This document shows positions 1 to 7,239 of a DNA stretch of 18,346 nucleotides, one piece after another. Origin of the DNA: an uncultured Oscillospiraceae bacterium (lineage in GTDB: Bacteria > Bacillota > Clostridia > Oscillospirales > Oscillospiraceae); NCBI GenBank assembly GCA_905233785.1, contig CAJOCV010000089.1:1-18346 (forward strand), written 5' to 3'. Positions within the stretch are counted from its first letter, which is position 1; every line of letters starts with the position of its first letter. The position numbers and the translations under genes are program-made. The notes beneath the pieces are model-generated. The model worked only from the letters and a program-made list of their open reading frames with translations, did no database searches and had not been told where the DNA came from.

Positions 1-515
1 CGGCGGTTTTCAATGTCGTGGTATTCACGTTCGCAGTCGGGACACATGGGAAAGCGCCCCATCGAGGTCGTCGGGCGGTCATAGGGCACGTCCCGGAGGA
101 TGGTGAAGCGGGGGCCGCAGTTGGTGCAGTTGATAAAAGGGTAGCGGTAACGCCGATCCTTCGGATCGAGCAGCTCCCGCTTACAGTCCTCACAGAGGCA
201 CACGTCCGGAGAGATGAGCGTGTTGCGCTCGCGCTCCACCAGACTCGGCAGGATGCGAAAGCCCGTATAGCCCTCCACCGGGAGACCCCAGTGGGGCTCC
301 ACACGCTCGATGACCGAGAGCTTTGGCGCCCTTTGCGGCAGCGCCTGCAGAAAAGCGTTCAGCGCCGCGCGCTCGCCCTCCAGCTCCAGCACCACGCCGG
401 AGGAGCTGTTGCGCACCGTGCCATGCAGCCCGTGCTCCCGCACCAGCCGATGCAGAAAAGGGCGAAAGCCCACACCCTGAACGATTCCGTAAATGTCCGC
501 TTTCAGATGCTCCAA
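1..515 (-). CDS. hypF: Carbamoyltransferase HypF, N-terminal part (runs off the left edge)
   Basis: HypF makes the thiocarboxamide that becomes the CN ligands of the NiFe-hydrogenase iron. The 171 visible codons carry the acylphosphatase domain: signature GIVQGVGFR at residues 10-18, with N36 in the GTVRNSSSG stretch. They also carry the start of the HypF zinc-finger region: C106/C108-x2-C111, C130-x2-C133 and C158-x2-C161. The YrdC-like and Kae1-like domains would lie beyond the edge. No ATG fits. A TTG at 513-515 is preceded, 5 nt upstream, by a perfect GGAGG (521-525), and translation from it begins just before the conserved acylphosphatase motif, so I take TTG as the start. A strong promoter lies directly upstream, so the gene is probably transcribed from its own start. 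Family assignment is very secure from the residues seen; whether the gene is intact cannot be judged. Confidence 0.93.
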   Translation of the reverse strand, partial: MEHLKADIYGIVQGVGFRPFLHRLVREHGLHGTVRNSSSGVVLELEGERAALNAFLQALPQRAPKLSVIERVEPHWGLPVEGYTGFRILPSLVERERNTLISPDVCLCEDCKRELLDPKDRRYRYPFINCTNCGPRFTILRDVPYDRPTTSMGRFPMCPDCEREYHDIENR

Positions 516-551
516 GCCTGCCTCCGTACCGCGTCGTATTTTCGCCGAAAT

Positions 552-580
552 ATTATAATAAGTATTTGAACAGATTGCAA
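552..580 (-). promoter_or_regulatory. Sigma-A-type promoter of hypF
   Basis: On the minus strand a TTGCAA -35 box (575-580) and a perfect TATAAT -10 box (552-557) are separated by 17 bp. The predicted transcript begins near 545, giving a leader of about 30 nt before the TTG start of hypF. Confidence 0.8.
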
Positions 581-617
581 TAGCTGAGGAGCGATTTTCA
601 AAACACTTCCCGGGATT

Positions 618-1289
618 TCACCAGATTCCGGGCAGCAGCCGGTATTTCACGCGCTGCTTGTATTCCTTGTAGCCTGCAAGCCCGCGCTCCAGCACGGCTT
701 CCTCGTTTTGGATGCGCTTTGCGATGATCGGCAGGTAGCCCAGCATGACGAGAAAAGACGGCAGCGAGCGCAGCACCAGCGGCATCGCGAGAAAGAGCAG
801 CACGGTGGCGGCGTACATGGGATGGCGCACAACGCCGTAAAGCCCGGTGCTCACCACCTGCTGTTGCTCCTGCACCTCGATCGTGCGGGAGAGCCAGGCG
901 TTTTCGCGCAGCACCTCGGCGTAAAGCCCGTAGCCCAGCAGAAATAGCGCCGCCGCGGCATAGGAGACGCCGCGCGGAAGCGGCAGCCAGCCAAAGCGGA
1001 AGCCTAACCCCGCAAGCACGAAGGCGGCGAGGAACATCAGCCCGCTCAGGGCGATCACCTGTTTTTGTTCCCCCTGCTCTTCCTTCGCGTTCAGGCGCTT
1101 TCGCAGAAGCTCCGGGCTTTTTGCCATCATCACCAGCCCCGCGAGAAACATGGGCACGAAGAGGATCCCGATCAGCAGCCAGCCCTCGAACCAGCGCAGC
1201 GTTCCCGCCGGCAGAAAGAGCAGCAGCAGCATCAGCGCAAGGCCGCTGAAAAACTTGAGCATCGCGCTCCCAAAAAGCTTTGCGTCCAT
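618..1289 (-). CDS. Isoprenylcysteine carboxylmethyltransferase-family membrane protein
   Basis: This is a 223-aa integral membrane protein of the ICMT/PEMT-like methyltransferase superfamily. Hydrophobic segments lie at about residues 14-32, 37-56, 79-97, 108-125 and 160-190. The C-terminal half has the family pattern: STGLYGVVRHPMY (147-159, with R155-H156-P157) and the E-x-x-L-x-x-x-L-x-x-Y-x-x-Y-x-x-x-V-x-Y-R-L-P stretch (197-220) that forms the SAM and substrate site. The start at 1289 is chosen because AAGGAGG lies 8 nt upstream; an open extension to 1379 has no such site and runs into repeat DNA. Bacterial homologues have varied or unknown substrates, and true isoprenylcysteine is not expected here. 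The likely promoter (1516-1544) is separated from the gene by an inserted repeat. Confidence 0.85.
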   Translation of the reverse strand: MDAKLFGSAMLKFFSGLALMLLLLFLPAGTLRWFEGWLLIGILFVPMFLAGLVMMAKSPELLRKRLNAKEEQGEQKQVIALSGLMFLAAFVLAGLGFRFGWLPLPRGVSYAAAALFLLGYGLYAEVLRENAWLSRTIEVQEQQQVVSTGLYGVVRHPMYAATVLLFLAMPLVLRSLPSFLVMLGYLPIIAKRIQNEEAVLERGLAGYKEYKQRVKYRLLPGIW

Positions 1290-1353
1290 GGACAGCGCAC
1301 CTCCTTGTTTTTCTATCGTAACGATTCCGTCCCGTTCCGGGACTAAATCGTTA

Positions 1354-1501
1354 GAGGGGATGCACCCCGCTGCGCGCACTCGCGGCGGGGGAACGCTCGC
1401 ACACTTGCGGGGCGAGCAGATTTGATTTTGTTTGCCGCCTTCCGAGGCGGCAAATCAGAGGGGAGTGCCCCTCTGAACTCCCCCAAAGCCACGCAAGACC
1501 G
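1354..1501. repeat. Palindromic repeat insertion (MITE-like), flanked by 8-bp direct repeats
   Basis: This 148-bp segment lies between identical AATCGTTA octamers at 1346-1353 and 1502-1509, which look like a target-site duplication. It has two modules. Module A (1371-1416) recurs in inverse orientation at 2496-2541, 46/46 identical. Module B (1417-1504, including the first bases of the right flank) recurs in inverse orientation at 18249-18336 with one mismatch in 88. Module B contains two tight hairpins: TTTGCCGCCT/AGGCGGCAAA (1431-1454) and CAGAGGGG/CCCCTCTG (1456-1475). It encodes no protein. It sits between a good minus-strand promoter and the methyltransferase gene, so it would be transcribed as leader RNA. 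Confidence 0.75.
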
Positions 1502-1515
1502 AATCGTTACTTTCT

Positions 1516-1544
1516 ATCATAGCATAGAGTCCCGGACACATCAA
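1516..1544 (-). promoter_or_regulatory. Probable promoter of the methyltransferase gene
   Basis: On the minus strand TTGATG (1539-1544) and TATGAT (1516-1521) are separated by 17 bp. It points toward the methyltransferase start at 1289. The intervening DNA is mostly the repeat at 1354-1501; without that insertion the leader would be about 65-70 nt. Confidence 0.6.
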
Positions 1545-1601
1545 GCCCGCCTCGCGCCGTGTGTTTTCAGCATCCGGATTTCTGCCTGAAAACTGAAAAC
1601 T

Positions 1602-1636
1602 GGGGGTTGTGAAAAACAAAGTTTTTCACAGCCCCC
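1602..1636 (-). terminator. Hairpin terminator after the flavin reductase gene
   Basis: A 16-bp stem, GGGGGTTGTGAAAAAC (1602-1617) and GTTTTTCACAGCCCCC (1621-1636), has a 3-nt AAA loop and one G-T wobble. It starts 8 nt beyond the flavin reductase stop on the minus strand. The downstream T content is modest (a CAGTTTTCAGTTTTC pattern). Nearly the same hairpin recurs at 10639-10671. Confidence 0.7.
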
Positions 1637-1643
1637 AAGGGTC

Positions 1644-2213
1644 TTACTTTTTCAGCAGCGCCGCGCCGCTGTGCCAGGCCTTGCCGCAGACTTCGCCCAC
1701 CGCGTAATAGTCGTTTCGCATCTGGTCGAAGAGGAAGGTGTTGAGCTTGCCGCAGTCGATGCGCCCCTGCTCGTCGAGTACCTTTTCGTCCGCCAGCACG
1801 TTTTCGATTTTACCCAGCACCCGCAGGCCGTAGGGCTGCTGCTGCATCTCCACCACGCTGCACTCGAGCGTCAGGGGATACTCGGTGATGATCGGCGCGT
1901 CCACACGGCTGCTCTTGACGGCGTGCAGCCCGGTGCGCTCAAACTTGTCCGAAAACTTGTTCGCGCTCGCGATGCCCATGAAGTCGGATTCCGCCAGCGT
2001 GTCCATCCCGGGGACAGAGAGCGTGAAGCCGCCTCTCGCCCTGAGATTTGCGACGGTCTTGTGATCCTCCTCCAGATTGAGCGCCACCATGTCCTCCGCG
2101 CAGATGCCGCCCCAGGCCATGGCCATGGAGTCCACACTGTCGTCCTCGTTGTAAGTGCCGATCATGTACACCGGCATCGGAAACAGATAGGGTTTTACGC
2201 CGAAATCCTTCAT
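1644..2213 (-). CDS. Flavin reductase / flavoredoxin-like FMN-binding protein
   Basis: This 189-aa protein has the layout of the flavin reductase-like split-barrel family: an N-terminal strand followed by a DSMAMAWGGICAED segment (28-41), ALNLEEDHKT (44-53) at the FMN-phosphate region, FTLSVP (63-68), and an SANKFSDKFERTGL stretch (83-96) typical of the clostridial/flavoredoxin branch. Members bind FMN and transfer electrons or reduce free flavin. The physiological partner is unknown. The ATG at 2211-2213 is preferred because GGAGG stands 8 nt upstream; an extension to 2258 has no ribosome-binding site. It is monocistronic, with a terminator hairpin at 1602-1636 and a promoter candidate far upstream at about 2395-2423. 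Confidence 0.88.
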   Translation of the reverse strand: MKDFGVKPYLFPMPVYMIGTYNEDDSVDSMAMAWGGICAEDMVALNLEEDHKTVANLRARGGFTLSVPGMDTLAESDFMGIASANKFSDKFERTGLHAVKSSRVDAPIITEYPLTLECSVVEMQQQPYGLRVLGKIENVLADEKVLDEQGRIDCGKLNTFLFDQMRNDYYAVGEVCGKAWHSGAALLKK

Positions 2214-2495
2214 TACGATTACCTCCACATACAAGAAATGGCACCGCCGTTTCGCCAAGGGAACAGAAGCTGCGTAGACGCTGATTCCATCGCCTGCGGC
2301 GTCTCCCGGAAACTATGCGCCCTGATTCAGAACGCAAATGATCTCGGGATTTGCTCTTGCCGATTTCATCATCGCTTAGCTGTTTTATGTATGATACCAT
2401 GGAACCGGGAAAAACACAAGTACAAAGACAGCCGCCGGTACGGGGGCTCTTGCGGTGCTCCCGTGCGTTGGGCGTGTACCTCGGAAAAAACACTT

Positions 2496-2541
2496 CTCGC
2501 CCCGCAAGTGTGCGAGCGTTCCCCCGCCGCGAGTGCGCGCA
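2496..2541 (-). repeat. Partial copy of the palindromic repeat (module A)
   Basis: These 46 bases are the exact reverse complement of 1371-1416. Matching stops abruptly on both sides: the module B sequence that follows module A at 1417 is absent here. The 11-mer CGGAAAAAACA just outside (2482-2492) also occurs on the minus strand beside the third copy (18335-18345), suggesting that modules are shuffled among copies. Confidence 0.8.
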
Positions 2542-2640
2542 CGGCGCAAGTCCCTCTCCGGCATTTGCCTCGCGGGGGAGGCGGCACTGCTTACGCTGTC
2601 CTCCTTTCTGCGTTTGTCCCGCTTCGTTACCGTTGTGTTG

Positions 2641-2669
2641 TTGCTTTCGTTTTTTTTCGATGGTATACT
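2641..2669 (+). promoter_or_regulatory. Probable parE-parC promoter
   Basis: TTGCTT (2641-2646) and TATACT (2664-2669) are separated by 17 bp. Transcription would begin near 2676, which leaves essentially no room for a ribosome-binding site or start codon before the conserved ParE N-terminus at about 2682. Confidence 0.6.
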
Positions 2670-2678
2670 AAATCGGTA

Positions 2679-4655
2679 CAGTACGGCAACGACAGCATCT
2701 CCCAGCTCAAGGGCGCCGACCGCGTCCGCAAGCGCCCGGGCGTGATCTTCGGCTCGGACGGGCTGGACGGCTGCGAACACGCTGTCTTTGAAATTCTCTC
2801 CAACTCCATCGACGAGGCGCGCGAGGGGCACGGCAATCTGATCACGCTGACTTACTACGAAGATAAGTCCATCGAGGTGGAGGACTTCGGCCGGGGCTGC
2901 CCGATGGACTGGAACCCCAATGAGAAGCGTTTCAACTGGGAGCTGGTTTTCTGCGAGCTCTACGCGGGCGGCAAGTATAAAAACGCCGACGGCGGCGACT
3001 ACGAATATTCCCTGGGCTTGAACGGCCTCGGCTCCTGCGCGACGCAGTACGCCTCCGAGTACATGGACGTGACGGTCTGGCGCGACAATCAGAAGTATTC
3101 CCTGCATTTCAAGAAGGGCAAGCCCGTGGGCAAAAAGGGGCAGGAGCTGAAGATCGAGCCCGCCGACCGGAAAAAGACCGGCACCACGATCCGCTGGCGG
3201 CCGGACATCGAGGTCTTTACCGACATCGACATTCCCACCGAATACTTTGACGATGTGCTGCACCGCCAGGCGGTGGTGAACGCGGGCGTCACCTTCCGGC
3301 TGCGCATCCAGAAGGGCAAGAGCTTCGAGACGCGGGACTACTGCTACCAAAACGGCATCATGGACTATGTGACGGAGCTTGCCGGAGAAGGCCCCCTCAC
3401 CGCGCCCTATTTCGTCTCCACCGAGCGGAAGGGACGTGACCGCGAGGATAAGCCGGAGTACAAGGTGAAGATTTCCGCCGCCTTCTGTTTTTCCAACAAG
3501 GTCAATATCCTGGAATACTACCACAACTCCTCCTGGCTCGAAAACGGCGGCGCGCCGGACAAGGCGGTCAAAAGCGCCTTCCTCTCCGCGATCGACGCCT
3601 ACTTGAAGCAGCAGAACAAGTACCAGAAAAACGAGAGCTCCATCAAGTTCCAGGACGTGCAGGACTGCCTTGTGCTGGTCACGAACTGCTTCTCCACCCA
3701 GACCTCCTACGAAAACCAGACCAAGAAGGCCATCAACAACCGCTTCATCCAGCAGGCGATGACCGAGTTTTTCAAGAGCCAGCTTGAGGTCTATTTCATC
3801 GAAAACAAGCCCGAGGCCGACCGCATCGCCGAGCAGGTGCTCATCAACAAGCGCAGCCGCGAGACCGCCGAAAAAGCCCGCCAGGGCATGAAAAAGAAGC
3901 TCTCCGGCTCCATCGACATCGCAAACCGCGTGCAGAAGTTCGTGGACTGCCGCAGCCGCGATCCCGAAAAGCGGGAAATCTACATCGTGGAGGGCGACTC
4001 CGCTCTCGGCGCGTGCAAGCTCTCGCGCGACGCGGAGTTTCAGGGCATCATGCCCGTGCGCGGCAAAATCCTAAACTGCCTCAAGGCGGATTTCGTGCGC
4101 ATCTTCAAGAGCGACGTCATCACCGATCTGATGAAGGTGCTCGGCTGCGGCGTCGAGGTCAAGGACAAGCACACCAAGGAGCTTTCGAGCTTCGATCTCA
4201 ATAACCTGCGCTGGAACAAGGTCATCATCTGTACCGACGCGGACGTGGACGGCTTCCACATCCGCACGCTGATCCTCACGATGCTCTACCGCCTCGTGCC
4301 GACGCTGATCCGCGAGGGCTACGTCTTTATCGCGGAGTCGCCCCTGTACGAGATCGAGAGCAAGGGCAAGACCTGGTTTGCCTACTCCGACCGGGAGAAG
4401 GCCGAGATCGTCGAGTCCCTCAAGGGCGCGAAGGCCACGATCAACCGCAGCAAGGGTCTCGGCGAAAACGACCCGGACATGATGTGGATGACCACCATGA
4501 ACCCGGAGACCCGCCGCCTCATCAAGGTCATGCCCGAGGACGCCGAGCGCATGGCGCAGGTCTTCGACCTGCTGCTGGGGGACGATCTGGAGGGACGCAA
4601 GAACCATATCGCTGAGTTCGGCGCGCAGTATCTGGATCTCGCGGATATTTCGTAA
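2679..4655 (+). CDS. parE: DNA topoisomerase IV subunit B (ParE), 5' end abnormal
   Basis: This is the ATPase subunit of a type IIA topoisomerase, paired with the downstream ParC. The GHKL fold is clear: SNSIDEA with the ATP-binding Asn at 2802 and Asp at 2811, then DFGRGCP and GLNGLGSCATQY, and TGTTIRW. The Toprim domain follows, with EGDSALG (Glu at 3990), PVRGKILN, TDADVDG (4233-4253) and a C-terminal KGLGENDPDMMW. About 658 codons are similar in length to the divergent clostridial ParE family. The coordinate 2679 is not a start codon: no ATG, GTG or TTG lies in frame near the conserved YGNDSISQLKGADRVRKRPG beginning. The frame stays open upstream, and its nearest ATG (2391) would add about 97 unlike residues from repeat DNA without a ribosome-binding site. 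A short deletion or a sequence error near 2670-2680 is likely. The product identity is secure; the start is not. Confidence 0.93.
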   Translation, partial: QYGNDSISQLKGADRVRKRPGVIFGSDGLDGCEHAVFEILSNSIDEAREGHGNLITLTYYEDKSIEVEDFGRGCPMDWNPNEKRFNWELVFCELYAGGKYKNADGGDYEYSLGLNGLGSCATQYASEYMDVTVWRDNQKYSLHFKKGKPVGKKGQELKIEPADRKKTGTTIRWRPDIEVFTDIDIPTEYFDDVLHRQAVVNAGVTFRLRIQKGKSFETRDYCYQNGIMDYVTELAGEGPLTAPYFVSTERKGRDREDKPEYKVKISAAFCFSNKVNILEYYHNSSWLENGGAPDKAVKSAFLSAIDAYLKQQNKYQKNESSIKFQDVQDCLVLVTNCFSTQTSYENQTKKAINNRFIQQAMTEFFKSQLEVYFIENKPEADRIAEQVLINKRSRETAEKARQGMKKKLSGSIDIANRVQKFVDCRSRDPEKREIYIVEGDSALGACKLSRDAEFQGIMPVRGKILNCLKADFVRIFKSDVITDLMKVLGCGVEVKDKHTKELSSFDLNNLRWNKVIICTDADVDGFHIRTLILTMLYRLVPTLIREGYVFIAESPLYEIESKGKTWFAYSDREKAEIVESLKGAKATINRSKGLGENDPDMMWMTTMNPETRRLIKVMPEDAERMAQVFDLLLGDDLEGRKNHIAEFGAQYLDLADIS

Positions 4656-4667
4656 TAGGGGCTTTTT

Positions 4668-6905
4668 ATGGCAAAGAAGAAGGAAACGGAAAAGAAAAAA
4701 TTCGATAACCCCAACGTGATGGGGCTGCGGGCGGAAGTGATGGAGCAGCCCATCACCGAGACGCTCGAGACGAACTTCATGCCCTACGCCATGTCGGTCA
4801 TCGTCTCGCGCGCGATCCCGGAGATCGACGGCTTCAAGCCCTCCCACCGCAAGCTCCTCTACACCATGTTCAAAATGGGGCTTCTCGGCGGCAGCCGCAC
4901 CAAGAGCGCCAACATCGTCGGCCAGACGATGAAGCTAAACCCGCACGGCGACGCCGCCATCTATGAGACTATGGTGCGCCTCTCCGCGGGCTATCAGGCG
5001 CTGCTGACGCCCTTTGTGGATTCCAAGGGCAACTTCGGCAAGGTCTATTCCCGCGATATGTCCTACGCCGCCTCCCGCTATACCGAGGCGCGGCTCTCCG
5101 CCATCTGCGGGGAGCTGTTCCGGGACATCGACCACGACACCGTGGATTTCGTGGATAACTACGACGGCAGCATGAAGGAGCCGACCCTGCTCCCCACGGC
5201 CTTCCCGAACGTCCTGGTCTCCGCCAACTCCGGCATCGCCGCCGGTATGGCCAGCCAAATCTGCGGCTTTAACCTCGGTGAGGTGTGCGAGACGACGATT
5301 TCCTACCTCAAAGACCCGGACTGCGACCTGCACGCGACGCTGCCCGCCCCGGATTTCCCCACCGGCGGCGAGATCATCTATGAGCGCCGGGAGATGGAGA
5401 GCATTTATCAGACCGGCCGCGGCAGCTTCAAGGTGCGCGCCCGCTGGCGCTATCTCGACAAGGAAAACATCATCGAAATTTTCGAGATCCCCTATACCAC
5501 CACCTCCGAGGCCGTCATCGACAAGGTGGCGGAGCTCATCAAAACCGGCAAGGTGCGCGAAATCAACGACATGCGCGATGAGACCGACCTCGGCGGTCTG
5601 CGCCTTGCGATCGACTTGAAGCGCGGCGTCGATCCCGACAAGCTCATGCAGAAGCTCTTCAAGCTCACCACGCTCCAGGACGCCTTTCCCTGCAACTTCA
5701 ACATCCTCGTCGGGGGCAACCCGCGCGTCATGGGCGTCCGGGAGATTTTGGAGGAGTGGACGGCCTGGCGCATGGACTGCGTGCGGCGGCGGGTTTTCTT
5801 TGAGCTGCAGAAGAAGCAGGACAAGCTGCACCTGCTGCAGGGCCTGGAAAAGATCCTGCTGGACATCGACAAGGCCATCGAGATCATCCGCAATACGGAG
5901 CTGGAGAGCGAGGTCGTGCCCAATCTGATGATGGGCTTCGGCATCGACCAGATCCAGGCCGAGTATGTGGCGGAGATCCGGCTCAGAAACATCAACCGCG
6001 AATACATCTTAAAGCGCACCGCCGAGATCGAAGCGCTGGAGAAGGACATTGCCGAGCTCGAAGCCACGCTCCAAAACCGCAGGCGCATCAAGAGCATCAT
6101 CGTGGAAGAGCTCAAACAGGTGCAGAAGAAGTTCGCCGCCCCGCGCAAAACCGCCATCGTCTATGCCGACGAGATCGAAGAGTTTGACGAGGCGGAGAGC
6201 GTGCCGGATTACCCGGTGACGGTGTTCCTCTCCCGCGGCGGCTACCTCAAGAAGATCACCGCCCAGTCCTTGCGCATGAGCGGGGAGCAGAAGTATAAGG
6301 AGGGCGATGGGCTGCTCATAAGCTTTGAGGCCACCAACCGCTCGGAGCTGCTGGTCTTTACGGATAAGCAGCAGGTCTACAAGACGCGCCTGAGCGAGTT
6401 TGAAGACGGCAAAGCCTCCGCGCTCGGCGTGTACCTGCCCACAAAGCTCCAGATGGACGAGGGGGAGAACGTCTTCACCGTGCTCGACCCCGGCGATTAC
6501 CGCAAGCACCTGCTGTTCGTGTTTGAAAACGGCAAGGCCGCGCGCGTGGAGCTTTCGGCCTACGAGACCAAGACCAACCGCAAAAAGCTCATCGGCGCCT
6601 ACTCGGACAAGAGCCCGCTCAGGGCGCTGCTGGTGCTCGACGGGGAGCAGGATGTGGTCTGCGTTTCGAGCGACGAGCGCTGCCTGCTCTTCCACACAAG
6701 TCTCCTGCAGGCCAAAAGCAGCCGCAGCACCCAGGGGGTCGCCGTCATGGCGCTCAAAGCGCGCAAAACGCTCACCGGCGCCGCGCTGCTTTCCAACAGC
6801 ACGATCCAGAACCAGAGCCGCTACCGCGTAAGAAGTCTGCCCGCCGCCGGCGCGCTCTTAAAGCCGGAGGATAAGGGCGAGGAACAGATGTCGCTCCAGA
6901 TGTGA
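4668..6905 (+). CDS. parC: DNA topoisomerase IV subunit A (ParC)
   Basis: This is the 745-aa breakage-reunion subunit of a type IIA topoisomerase; with ParE it decatenates chromosomes. It has the winged-helix/tower core, with the GFKPSHRKLLYTM entry motif (55-67), the NPHGDAAIYE segment (91-100), GNFGKVYSRDMSYAASRYTE with catalytic Tyr138 after Arg137, and a coiled-coil-like stretch at about 440-500. A C-terminal beta-pinwheel-like region follows (about 520-735, including SRGGYLKKI). The start at 4668 has AGGGG upstream and lies 12 bp after the parE stop, so the two form an operon. The position equivalent to GyrA Ser83, the quinolone-contact residue, is Ala96 here, and Asp87 corresponds to Glu100. 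GyrA is excluded mainly by the ParE partner and the divergent sequence; this is likely but not certain. Confidence 0.93.
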   Translation: MAKKKETEKKKFDNPNVMGLRAEVMEQPITETLETNFMPYAMSVIVSRAIPEIDGFKPSHRKLLYTMFKMGLLGGSRTKSANIVGQTMKLNPHGDAAIYETMVRLSAGYQALLTPFVDSKGNFGKVYSRDMSYAASRYTEARLSAICGELFRDIDHDTVDFVDNYDGSMKEPTLLPTAFPNVLVSANSGIAAGMASQICGFNLGEVCETTISYLKDPDCDLHATLPAPDFPTGGEIIYERREMESIYQTGRGSFKVRARWRYLDKENIIEIFEIPYTTTSEAVIDKVAELIKTGKVREINDMRDETDLGGLRLAIDLKRGVDPDKLMQKLFKLTTLQDAFPCNFNILVGGNPRVMGVREILEEWTAWRMDCVRRRVFFELQKKQDKLHLLQGLEKILLDIDKAIEIIRNTELESEVVPNLMMGFGIDQIQAEYVAEIRLRNINREYILKRTAEIEALEKDIAELEATLQNRRRIKSIIVEELKQVQKKFAAPRKTAIVYADEIEEFDEAESVPDYPVTVFLSRGGYLKKITAQSLRMSGEQKYKEGDGLLISFEATNRSELLVFTDKQQVYKTRLSEFEDGKASALGVYLPTKLQMDEGENVFTVLDPGDYRKHLLFVFENGKAARVELSAYETKTNRKKLIGAYSDKSPLRALLVLDGEQDVVCVSSDERCLLFHTSLLQAKSSRSTQGVAVMALKARKTLTGAALLSNSTIQNQSRYRVRSLPAAGALLKPEDKGEEQMSLQM

Positions 6906-6936
6906 TCCGTTGTTCTGCGGACGCGGAGACATATGA

Positions 6937-6965
6937 TTGAAAAGACGCTAAAACTGTGCTATATT
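6937..6965 (+). promoter_or_regulatory. Promoter ahead of the TSCPD gene cluster
   Basis: TTGAAA (6937-6942) and TATATT (6960-6965) are separated by 17 bp and lie between the parC stop and the start at 6988. It could drive the tight downstream cluster of TSCPD protein, hydrolase and perhaps rsmG. Confidence 0.65.
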
Positions 6966-6987
6966 TCCCTCAAAGGAGTTGATACCC

Positions 6988-7239
6988 ATGACCTATACCT
7001 ACCGCCCGAAGGGCGTCTGCTCCCAGCTGATGGAGATCGAGCTGGAGGGCAACACCATTCAGTCTGTCAAGGTGATCGGCGGCTGTGACGGCAATCTGCA
7101 GGGCATCTCCCGTCTGGTTTCGGGGATGGATGTGGACGAGGCCATTCGGCGCATGGAGGGCATCCGCTGCGGCTACAAGCCCAGCTCCTGCCCCGATCAG
7201 CTGGCGCAGGCGCTCAAGGCCTGCAAGGCGGGGGCATGA
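6988..7239 (+). CDS. TSCPD domain protein (TIGR03905-like)
   Basis: An 83-aa protein made of a single TSCPD domain: TYRPKGVCSQ near the start, GGCDGNLQGISRLVSGM in the middle and SSCPDQLAQAL near the end, which is the signature that names the family. The same domain occurs at the C-terminus of B12-dependent ribonucleotide reductases, but the function of the stand-alone form is unknown. Conserved cysteines (in VCS, GGCDG, IRCG and SCPD) suggest metal binding or redox. AAGGAG 8-12 nt upstream of 6988 decides the start over an upstream ATG at 6979 that overlaps the ribosome-binding site. Its TGA overlaps the next gene's ATG (ATGA). Confidence 0.88.
   Translation: MTYTYRPKGVCSQLMEIELEGNTIQSVKVIGGCDGNLQGISRLVSGMDVDEAIRRMEGIRCGYKPSSCPDQLAQALKACKAGA

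Larger units (their letters stand above)
2214..2678. other. 465-bp region between the divergent flavin reductase and parE genes
   Basis: Going left to right this holds three things. First comes a minus-strand leader of about 175 nt for the flavin reductase gene, if the promoter candidate TTGTGT-17-TATCAT (about 2395-2423, minus strand) is right; I recognise no riboswitch class in it. Next is a repeat-derived stretch from about 2482 to 2600 that includes a 46-bp perfect inverse copy of repeat module A (2496-2541). Last is a plus-strand promoter at 2641-2669 directly abutting the parE reading frame. Several frames are open through it, but none has convincing protein character. Confidence 0.6.

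Noticed and set aside
1354..1501. CRISPR or small tandem array
   Set aside because: The repeats are dispersed inverted copies with no regular spacers, and there are no cas genes.
2214..2390. T-box riboswitch ahead of the flavin reductase gene
   Set aside because: GATGATGAAATC and GGCGGTGCC recall T-box fragments, but the conserved T-box core and AGTA bulge are absent, and the gene is not an amino-acid gene.
2391..2400. ATG at 2391 as the true parE start
   Set aside because: It has no ribosome-binding site, would add about 97 residues derived from repeat sequence, and lies upstream of a better promoter. Kept only as a possibility in the parE finding.
1671..2670. Long plus-strand open frame leading into parE
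   Set aside because: It is antisense to the flavin reductase gene and crosses repeat DNA. The residues show no family character before YGNDSIS; high GC keeps the frame open by chance.
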